This document shows, piece after piece, positions 1-5,931 of a stretch of 21,859 bases of DNA. The position numbers and the translations under genes were made by a program. How positions within the stretch are numbered: position 1 is the stretch's first letter; each line of letters starts with the position of its first letter. A model generated the notes under the pieces. The model was not told the DNA's origin, searched no databases, and saw only the letters and a program-made list of their open reading frames with translations. Location: the NCBI GenBank assembly GCA_904502005.1, contig CAJGDC010000031.1:1-21859 (forward strand), read 5' to 3'. The stretch is from an uncultured Alistipes sp. GTDB lineage: Bacteria > Bacteroidota > Bacteroidia > Bacteroidales > Rikenellaceae.

Positions 1-200
1 AGATTGTTGTGAGTCGCTGACGCGACCTCGAATGTCTGAAAGATAGACTTTTGTGAGCAAGCTCCCCAAGTCAATCTTTCCTCCATTCATTGCAAGCAAT
101 TCACATCGCCATTGTACCCAGAAAGCCCTCTCACAGATAGTAGGTTACCTCGGTCGTGTATCTCCGCACCGCATTTTGCGACTGCAGCACTCCCTCGGTG

Positions 201-233
201 ATGACGCACTACAGCCAAGCTGTAGCGCGTCAT
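201..233. repeat. 15-bp inverted repeat (hairpin)
   Basis: The arms ATGACGCACTACAGC (201-215) and GCTGTAGCGCGTCAT (219-233) are separated by three bases. One pair is mismatched: A-C if read from plus, G-U if read from minus. It has no following T-run, so it is not an intrinsic terminator by itself. Confidence 0.85.
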
Positions 234-252
234 TCGAGTCTATTCTGGGCAC

Positions 253-286
253 AAGACGCTGACTTTTTTAGGTCGGCGTCTTTTTT
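253..286 (+). terminator. intrinsic terminator closing a plus-strand transcript
   Basis: The stem AAGACGCTGAC (253-263) pairs with GTCGGCGTCTT (272-282), including one G-U pair, and the right arm runs into six Ts (281-286). There is no recognised plus-strand gene upstream inside the window, so it would end the putative structured transcript or a gene to the left. Confidence 0.7.
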
Positions 287-287
287 A

Positions 288-379
288 TTGGCTGCGGTAG
301 TGTAAGTTGGTTGCGGTAGTGGAGGTTGGCGGCTGGCGATGTGGGTTGCCAAATAGTTGTAAGTTGAGTTGCGGTGTTG
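288..379. repeat. short G/T-rich imperfect direct repeats
   Basis: The 15-mers TTGGCTGCGGTAGTG (288-302) and TTGGTTGCGGTAGTG (307-321) repeat with a 19-bp period, and a degenerate third copy lies near 367-379. The segment between the two terminators shows no gene. Confidence 0.55.
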
Positions 380-382
380 TGC

Positions 383-428
383 AAAAAAATAGAGAGTATC
401 CTCTGCAAAGCAAAGATACTCTCTTTTT
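383..428 (-). terminator. terminator of the nadE operon (could work both ways)
   Basis: The perfect 10-bp stem AGAGAGTATC (391-400) / GATACTCTCT (415-424) is flanked by a run of seven As on the left (383-389, a T-run on minus) and four Ts on the right (425-428). It sits just after the minus-strand nadE stop codon, so it most likely ends that operon, but it could also stop plus-strand readthrough. Confidence 0.8.
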
Positions 429-446
429 GGTATTATAGTCTATTGA

Positions 447-2318
447 CTACTCGTTTAGGGTTGCAATCCACTCATCTACGCAGGCATCTGAAGGCATTGC
501 CCAACTGCCTCGAGGTGAGAGGCTTACGGCTGTGACTTTTGGGCCGTCCGGCACAGCGGAGCGCTTAAACTGCTGAGAGAAGAAGCGGCGTAAGAATACG
601 GTCAGCCAGTGCTTTATTATCTCTACAGTATAGGCATTTTGGAACGCCAGCGTTGCCATTGTCAGAATCTTGCTCGGACTAAAGCCGTTCAAAACAAAGT
701 GGTAGATAAAGAAGTCGTGCAGCTCGTACGGACCTACAAGGTCTTCGGTCTTTTGGGCGATATTTCCGCTCTTATCTGCAGGCAGTAGCTCTGGGCTAAC
801 TGGGGTATCAACGATATCGAGCAGAGCAGCCTTGACCTTTTCATTCTTCTCGGTTTTTGCTGCCCATTCAGTCACTTTGCGTACCAAAGTCTTTGGAACT
901 GAGCAATTTACATTATACATAGACATGTGGTCGCCATTATATGTCGCCCAGCCAAGTGCGCTCTCGCTCAGGTCGCCAGTACCGATAACAAGTCCACCGA
1001 TGGCGTTTGCAATATCCATAAGAATTTGCGTACGCTCGCGAGCCTGTGAGTTCTCATATGCAGCGCCGCGGTCCGTTGGGTCGAGGTCTATATCCTTAAA
1101 GTGCTGCTCACACGCCGCACGAATGCTCACCTCACGAAGAGTGATGCCAAGTTCCTGCATAAGTGTCAGAGCGTTGTTGTATGTGCGGCCAGTAGTTCCA
1201 AAGCCTGGCATAGTAACGCCCACAATGCCCTTGCGGTCAAGACCGAGAAGGTCAAAGGTGCGCACAACGGCAAGCAGAGCCAGCGTAGAGTCGAGTCCGC
1301 CAGAGATGCCAAGCACAACCTTCTTACAGTTTGTGTGGCGCAGACGCTGTGCAAGGCCTGCAGCCTGAAGTTCAAGCACCTCAGCGCACCCCTCGTCAAG
1401 ACTCTTTGGAATAAATGGAGATGGGTCGATTGTGCGAGCAATATCTCCACTTGAGGCGTATACAGGGAGCAAAACGGGGTATTGATTGTTGTCTGTCACC
1501 ACATTACGCTTAACTCTTGCAGCCTCGATAGCCTCTGTGTCGAAGTCGGCGTAGGTTACACTATTGCCAGTGGCAAAACGAGGAGCTTCGGCAACCACAC
1601 CGCCCAGTTCTGCGGCGATAGCGCTGCCCATGTACACGCAGTCGGTTGTAGACTCCCCAGCACCTGCAGAGCAGAGGAGGTATCCTGAGCAGATAGCCTC
1701 AGAGAGGGCTACGGTGCGACCCTTGAGAGCGTTATAGCTACCCATATACTCAGCCTCAGCGGTCATGTGTAGTATAATATCCGCCCCAGAGGTAGCCATA
1801 TCTACGGCTGGTGAGATAATTTGATTGCTGTCAGTGCCAATCTGAATGCCGAAGGTAGTGCTGCCCGTAGCAAAGATGATGTTGCTGTCAAAATCTACCG
1901 TCTGGTTGCAAAGCTCAATAGTTCCGCTGTCAGCCTCTGTAAATGGTGCGAAGTTGTCGCTACCATACAACTGTGGCACAACGCCGTAGATAGTTTTTTC
2001 GCTAATAACAGCGGCACAGTTGTATATCTTACCATTGCGCTTCACTGGCAGGCCTACGACAGTTACAATAGGCAGGTGTGCATCCAAAATAGACTGCAAA
2101 CCTCGCTCTGCCGCCTCTGTAAGTGCACTTTGGCGGTACAGAGAGCCACAAGTAGCACCCGTAAGTGTCAGCTCTGGGAAGAGAACTACGCTTGCGCCTG
2201 CTGCTTTTGCCTCTGCGGCAAGGGTTATAACAGCCTCGGCATTATGGCCGCAGTGGGCAACCTTAATGGTAGGTACTGCCGCTGCGACCTTAATAAATCC
2301 ACATCTTACTTTGCCCAT
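447..2318 (-). CDS. nadE: NAD(+) synthetase with degenerate glutaminase domain
   Basis: Two-domain NAD synthetase of 623 residues: an N-terminal nitrilase-fold glutaminase-like domain (about 8-270) and a C-terminal NAD synthase domain (about 310-600). The ATP-pyrophosphatase loop GISGGLDSTLALL (337-349) is intact, so amidation of nicotinic acid adenine dinucleotide should work. In the glutaminase half the Glu of FPELTLTG (E49) is kept, but the catalytic Lys of the usual VVPKTYLP is Gln (VVPQLYG, Q115) and the nucleophile Cys of the usual EICEDLW is Gly (QIGTDSN, G161). That predicts dependence on free ammonia rather than glutamine. The start gives the usual N-terminal FVKVAAAVP-like segment and overlaps the end of pepT by 13 bp. 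It is last in the operon, followed by a terminator. Confidence 0.93.
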   Translation of the reverse strand: MGKVRCGFIKVAAAVPTIKVAHCGHNAEAVITLAAEAKAAGASVVLFPELTLTGATCGSLYRQSALTEAAERGLQSILDAHLPIVTVVGLPVKRNGKIYNCAAVISEKTIYGVVPQLYGSDNFAPFTEADSGTIELCNQTVDFDSNIIFATGSTTFGIQIGTDSNQIISPAVDMATSGADIILHMTAEAEYMGSYNALKGRTVALSEAICSGYLLCSAGAGESTTDCVYMGSAIAAELGGVVAEAPRFATGNSVTYADFDTEAIEAARVKRNVVTDNNQYPVLLPVYASSGDIARTIDPSPFIPKSLDEGCAEVLELQAAGLAQRLRHTNCKKVVLGISGGLDSTLALLAVVRTFDLLGLDRKGIVGVTMPGFGTTGRTYNNALTLMQELGITLREVSIRAACEQHFKDIDLDPTDRGAAYENSQARERTQILMDIANAIGGLVIGTGDLSESALGWATYNGDHMSMYNVNCSVPKTLVRKVTEWAAKTEKNEKVKAALLDIVDTPVSPELLPADKSGNIAQKTEDLVGPYELHDFFIYHFVLNGFSPSKILTMATLAFQNAYTVEIIKHWLTVFLRRFFSQQFKRSAVPDGPKVTAVSLSPRGSWAMPSDACVDEWIATLNE

Positions 2319-3523
2319 ATCTTTGCAAGATTAATAATTACCTTTACAGCCTTCTCCATTGAGTTGAGTGAGCAGTACTCAAACTTGCCGTGGAAGTTCA
2401 TTCCGCCAGCGAAGATGTTTGGACAAGGCAGACCCATAAATGAGAGTCGCGCGCCATCTGTTCCGCCACGAATAGGGCGAACAATAGGCTCTACATCCGC
2501 CTCGCGCATAGCTGCAAGGGCGTTGTCGATAACCTGTGGATGTGGCTCTACCATTTTACGCATATTGTAGTACTGGTCCTTGAGTGTAAGGGTTAGTGTG
2601 CCCTGACCATACTTGTTGTTGAGCATACCCACGATGTCGTACATCCACGCCTTCTTCTTCTCAAAGAGGGCAAAATCGTGGTCGCGAATGATATAAGAGA
2701 TAGTTGCATTCTCAACGGTACCATTGAAGCCAACACAGTGGTAGAAACCCTCGTAGCCCTCAGTGTACTGCGGGCGCTCAACAGCCGGAACAAGAGCATT
2801 CAGTTCACAAGCAACCTCTATGGCATTAATCATCTTATTCTTTGCATAGCCCGGGTGTACATTGCGACCCTGAATGGCGATTTTTGCTGAAGCTGCATTG
2901 AAGTTCTCGAACTCAAGCTCGCCCTCATAACCGCCATCCATGGTATATGCAAAGTCGGCACCAAAGGCCTTAACGTCAAAGAAATCTACGCCACGGCCAA
3001 TCTCCTCGTCAGGGGTAAAACCGATACGAATCTTGCCGTGCTCAACCTCTGGGTGTGACATCAGGTACTCGGCTGCGGTCATAATCTCCGCAACTCCCGC
3101 CTTGTCATCTGCTCCAAGCAGCGTTGTGCCATCGGTATGGATAAGTGTGTGACCAACAAAGCGACTCAACTCTGGAAAGTCAGAAACCTTCATCGTCAGG
3201 GCGTTGTTGAGCACAATATCCTTACCGTCGTAGTCCTCAATAATGTGCGGACGAACATTCTCGCCGCTCATATCTGGTGCGGTGTCTACGTGGGCAAGGA
3301 AACCGATAACAGGGGCATTCTCCTTGCCTGGTGTTGCGGGAATAGTACCCATTGCATATCCGTACTTGTCAATAGTCACATCCTGTAGACCGAGGAGTTT
3401 CATCTCCTCAACAAGGGCGTTGAGCAAATCCCACTGTACGGCTGTTGATGGGAATGTCTCGCTATTTTCGTCGCTACGAGTGTTAATTGCGACATATTTC
3501 AAAAATCTCTCTTTTAGTTCCAT
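2306..3523 (-). CDS. pepT: peptidase T (tripeptide aminopeptidase)
   Basis: Cytoplasmic M20-family metallopeptidase of 405 residues, the usual length, that removes N-terminal residues from tripeptides. Metal-binding and catalytic motifs are all visible: AHVDT (H78, D80), GADDKAG (D140), PDEEIG (E173/E174), TMDGG, and a C-terminal MNFHGKFE carrying the last His. The start lies only 2 bp after the transporter stop. The transporter's last codons (AAA AAG GAG GAG) also make a strong Shine-Dalgarno-like purine run just before this ATG, which is unusual for Bacteroidota. Its position between an oligopeptide transporter and nadE fits import of peptides followed by intracellular hydrolysis. Confidence 0.96.
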   Translation of the reverse strand: MELKERFLKYVAINTRSDENSETFPSTAVQWDLLNALVEEMKLLGLQDVTIDKYGYAMGTIPATPGKENAPVIGFLAHVDTAPDMSGENVRPHIIEDYDGKDIVLNNALTMKVSDFPELSRFVGHTLIHTDGTTLLGADDKAGVAEIMTAAEYLMSHPEVEHGKIRIGFTPDEEIGRGVDFFDVKAFGADFAYTMDGGYEGELEFENFNAASAKIAIQGRNVHPGYAKNKMINAIEVACELNALVPAVERPQYTEGYEGFYHCVGFNGTVENATISYIIRDHDFALFEKKKAWMYDIVGMLNNKYGQGTLTLTLKDQYYNMRKMVEPHPQVIDNALAAMREADVEPIVRPIRGGTDGARLSFMGLPCPNIFAGGMNFHGKFEYCSLNSMEKAVKVIINLAKIWAK

Positions 3524-3525
3524 AA

Positions 3526-5451
3526 TTACTCCTCCTTTTTAGCTTTCATTGTGTGAACGGTAAAGTATACCATAATTGCGATGTACATTGCAAGTGCTAC
3601 CCACTGTGCGGCATTTGATGCAGCCCAGTCTGCAGCAAAGAGCTCTACGCCTGCAAACTTAAGTATTGCAGATACTACGCCCATAAGTGCGCCGCCGGCG
3701 ATAAAGCCTGATGCGATAAGTGTACCACGGTCAAAGCGTGCCTTATTAAGTGCCTCATCCTTTGAGCGAGAAGATACATACCATGCGATAAGACCTCCAA
3801 CAACAAGTGGTGCGTTGAGTGACATAGGGATAAACATACCCAGTGAGAATGCGAGTGCAGGGACTCCAATCCAAGTGAGCACAAGGGCAAGAATTGCACC
3901 AGAGAAGTAGAGTACCCACGGAGTCTGACCTCCCTCCATAAGTGGACGGATAACGGCTGCCATAGCGTTTGCCTGTGGTGCTGCAAGGGCATTCTCGCCA
4001 GTGAAGCCATAGGTCTTATTGAGGATAATCATCACACCTGCAACAGTCGCGGCAGAGACGATAGTTCCCAAGAACTTCCACTTCTGCTGCACAGCAGGGG
4101 TGGTGCCGAGCCAGTAACCAATCTTAAGGTCGGTAATAAAACCGCCAGCCATAGAGAGGGCGGTACATACAACGCCACCAATAATAAGTGCTGCGGTCAT
4201 GCCGATAGTGCCATTAAGACCGATTGATACAAGCACGAGTGAGCTGAGAATCAGTGTCATAAGTGTCATTCCAGAGACAGGGTTGCTACCTACAATAGCG
4301 ATAGCATTTGCAGCAACGGTGGTAAAGAGGAATGAGATGACAAAGACGATAAGCAGTGCTACGACAGTCTGCATCCAGTTGCCAAGTACACCAAACTGGA
4401 AGAATACAAGTGTTGCGACAAGTGTTGCAATGATAATCGAGAGGATTGTCTTCATTGTAATGTCGCGCTCGGTGCGAGCCTCTACAGCAGCACTCTTCTT
4501 GCCTCCAAGTTCGTTTACCGCCAACTTTGCAGCATCTTTAATTATGCCCGCCTGGCGGATAATGCCGATAAGACCTGCCATAGCGATGCCTCCAATGCCG
4601 ATAGGGCGACCGTAGGCAACAAAGAGGTCTGTTGCACTCATCACTGCTGCCTCTGCACTGGCATAGCCCACAAGTGGAACGATAACAAACCAAACAAGAC
4701 AGCTGCCGGCGGTGATAATTACCGCATACTTTAGTCCGATGATATAACCAAGACCCAGAAGTGTAGCGCCAGTGTTAAGCGATAGTTCTACCTTGAACTT
4801 ATCAGCCACAGCAACACCCCAAGCCATCATCTTTGTAGAGATGCTCTCTGCCCAAGCGCCAAATGTTGATACCGCAAAGTCGTACAGACCGCCTATAAGA
4901 CCTGCAAGAGCAAGAACGATGGTCTGCTTACCACCCTTCTCACCAGACACAAGCACCTCGGTTGTGGCTGTAGCCTCAGGGAATGGATATTTGCCGTGCA
5001 TCTGCTTTACGAAGTACTTGCGGAATGGAATCAGCAGAACAATGCCCAGTATACCACCAAGCAGCGAGGATAAAAATACCTGATAGAAGTGAGCCTCAAG
5101 GCCGAGGATATAGAGCGCTGGCAGGGTAAAGATAGCACCCGCAACAATCACACCCGATGTGGCACCGATGCTCTGGATGATAACGTTCTGTCCAAGCATA
5201 CTCTTGCCTTTATGTAGTCCGCCAAGACCCACAGCAATGATTGCAATAGGAATTGCCGCCTCAAAGACCTGTCCAACCTTAAGACCGAGGAACGCCGCAG
5301 CGGCAGAGAAGATAATCGCCATAATAATACCCATAGTCACCGAGTATGGCGTAGCCTCGGCAGGTACTGTATCGGCCGACATAATTGGCTGATACTCTTC
5401 GCCCTCACGAAGTTCGCGGTAGGCGTTTTCTGGTAGTGATGTTTTTTTCAT
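3526..5451 (-). CDS. OPT-family oligopeptide transporter
   Basis: Integral inner-membrane protein of 641 residues with many hydrophobic helices from about residue 35 to the C-terminus and a short charged tail (MKAKKEE). The N-terminal region (PYSVTMGIIMAIIFSAAAAF, then LGLKVGQVFEAAIP) and NAIAIVGSNPVSGMTLMT in the middle are typical of the bacterial OPT family, which imports oligopeptides and, in some members, metal chelates. The close downstream link to peptidase T supports peptides as substrate. It is the first gene of the OPT-pepT-nadE operon, with a good promoter about 70 bp upstream. The 5' leader contains one of the two heptamer repeat arrays. Confidence 0.93.
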   Translation of the reverse strand: MKKTSLPENAYRELREGEEYQPIMSADTVPAEATPYSVTMGIIMAIIFSAAAAFLGLKVGQVFEAAIPIAIIAVGLGGLHKGKSMLGQNVIIQSIGATSGVIVAGAIFTLPALYILGLEAHFYQVFLSSLLGGILGIVLLIPFRKYFVKQMHGKYPFPEATATTEVLVSGEKGGKQTIVLALAGLIGGLYDFAVSTFGAWAESISTKMMAWGVAVADKFKVELSLNTGATLLGLGYIIGLKYAVIITAGSCLVWFVIVPLVGYASAEAAVMSATDLFVAYGRPIGIGGIAMAGLIGIIRQAGIIKDAAKLAVNELGGKKSAAVEARTERDITMKTILSIIIATLVATLVFFQFGVLGNWMQTVVALLIVFVISFLFTTVAANAIAIVGSNPVSGMTLMTLILSSLVLVSIGLNGTIGMTAALIIGGVVCTALSMAGGFITDLKIGYWLGTTPAVQQKWKFLGTIVSAATVAGVMIILNKTYGFTGENALAAPQANAMAAVIRPLMEGGQTPWVLYFSGAILALVLTWIGVPALAFSLGMFIPMSLNAPLVVGGLIAWYVSSRSKDEALNKARFDRGTLIASGFIAGGALMGVVSAILKFAGVELFAADWAASNAAQWVALAMYIAIMVYFTVHTMKAKKEE

Positions 5452-5462
5452 AAGTTTAGCTT

Positions 5463-5497
5463 TTGGCTATTAGCCATTGGCCATTAGCTGTTGGCCA
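5463..5497 (+). repeat. heptamer array, left copy (five TTRGCYR units)
   Basis: Five perfectly spaced 7-bp units (TTGGCTA, TTAGCCA, TTGGCCA, TTAGCTG, TTGGCCA) fit TTRGCYR. They lie between the OPT transporter's start codon and its predicted promoter, hence in its mRNA leader. The units are self-complementary (for example GGCTATTAGCC at 5465-5475), so the leader could fold. The same unit occurs in the opposite orientation on the other side of the four-helix-bundle gene. Confidence 0.9.
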
Positions 5498-5522
5498 TTT
5501 ATTTGTTAATACTTAGTTTGTA

Positions 5523-5552
5523 CAAAGATAGTAAATTAGTTACTAACGCAAC
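5523..5552 (-). promoter_or_regulatory. predicted promoter for the OPT-pepT-nadE operon
   Basis: On the minus strand a -33-like GTTG (5552-5549) is followed after 18 bp by TATCTTTG (5530-5523), an exact match to the Bacteroidota -7 consensus TAnnTTTG. Predicted transcription starts near 5515, about 65 bases before the transporter ATG. The -33 element directly abuts the stop codon of the four-helix-bundle gene. Confidence 0.65.
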
Positions 5553-5888
5553 TTAATAGTTTGTATTAAGTTGTTTAGTTTCTTTTGTATTCTCAAGGAG
5601 CATATCTACTATTTCAGGAGTTATATATTCAAGTTTTGCTGATATAATAAGTTGAGTTTCAACCTCAAAGGCCGAGCCTAATGCAATCTCAAGAAATCTA
5701 CAGAAGTCAAGTTCTGAACTTCGAGAAGCACCTTCAGCAATATTCGAGGCTATGGATACTGATGCGCGACGAAGTTGGACGGTTAGGCCATAAGACTCAT
5801 TAACAGGAAAATTCTCTGTTAGGGAGTATATACTTGTTGAAAAGTCTACAGCTAAATTCCATACATCGTATTTTCTGAAATCTCTCAT
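5553..5888 (-). CDS. four-helix-bundle protein (S23 / 23S rRNA intervening-sequence protein family)
   Basis: Small protein of 111 residues with the family hallmarks: N-terminal FRKYDVWNLAVDF, central YGLTVQLRRASVSIASNIAEG with the signature SNIAEGASR, then FLEIALGSAFEVETQL. The family folds as a four-helix bundle; members lie in 23S rRNA insertions or free in the genome, and relatives serve as accessory proteins of diversity-generating retroelements. Its role here is unknown. The C-terminus (KQLNTNY) looks somewhat short for the family. I chose the ATG at 5888; an upstream in-frame TTG at 5897 lies inside the repeat array. By hand count G+C is about 37% over 5581-5880, against about 45-60% in sampled neighbouring lines, suggesting separate origin. 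It is flanked by inverted heptamer arrays. Confidence 0.9.
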   Translation of the reverse strand: MRDFRKYDVWNLAVDFSTSIYSLTENFPVNESYGLTVQLRRASVSIASNIAEGASRSSELDFCRFLEIALGSAFEVETQLIISAKLEYITPEIVDMLLENTKETKQLNTNY

Positions 5889-5896
5889 ATTAATCA

Positions 5897-5931
5897 AGGC
5901 TAACAGCCAATAGCTAACAGCTAACGGCTAA
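5897..5931 (-). repeat. heptamer array, right copy (five TTRGCYR units, inverted)
   Basis: On the minus strand five consecutive 7-bp units (TTAGCCG, TTAGCTG, TTAGCTA, TTGGCTG, TTAGCCT) fit TTRGCYR. The array spans the 32-bp gap between the amylase stop and the four-helix-bundle ATG, and its first units form the last codons and the TAG stop of the amylase gene. Together with 5463-5497 it makes an inverted pair around the small gene. Confidence 0.9.

Larger units (their letters stand above)
1..286. ncRNA. putative structured RNA or structured 3' end of an unseen transcript (partial)
   Basis: No convincing protein gene lies here. Inverted repeats are dense: a 5-bp hairpin at 13-26; a 13-bp stem with one mismatch pairing 38-50 with 68-80; a long-range pairing of 114-124 with 244-254 with one mismatch; inside it a 15-bp stem pairing 201-215 with 219-233 with one mismatch; and a terminator at 253-286. 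Strand is unclear. The terminator reads on plus, but the single mismatches in two stems become G-U pairs only if minus is transcribed. I could not match it to RNase P, tmRNA, SRP RNA or a riboswitch I know; 6S-like RNA is possible but unproven. The 5' end may lie outside the window. Confidence 0.35.

Noticed and set aside
38..92. RNase P RNA, from a GGAGGAAAG on the minus strand
   Set aside because: The bases that follow do not fit the conserved P4 region, and no second half of P4 is seen.
201..254. tRNA- or tmRNA-like T-arm near CATTCGAGTC
   Set aside because: No matching acceptor stem, D-arm, CCA end or tag sequence was found.
53..262. A 69-residue plus-strand open frame in the left-edge region
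   Set aside because: It runs through the inverted repeats into the terminator, has no recognisable motif or promoter, and is better explained by the RNA-like structure.
832..1368. A 178-residue plus-strand frame antisense to nadE
   Set aside because: Low-complexity Ser/Arg-rich product with no motif; it is the complement of a well-supported gene.
1821..2570. A 249-residue plus-strand frame across the nadE/pepT junction
   Set aside because: It is antisense to two conserved genes and shows no domain.
5889..5897. TTG start for the four-helix-bundle protein
   Set aside because: It lies inside the repeat array; the ATG at 5888 gives the usual family start (MRDFRKYD-like).
5463..5931. CRISPR array or insertion sequence
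   Set aside because: Units are 7 bp with no spacers, and there is no transposase or cas gene; the enclosed gene is a four-helix-bundle protein.
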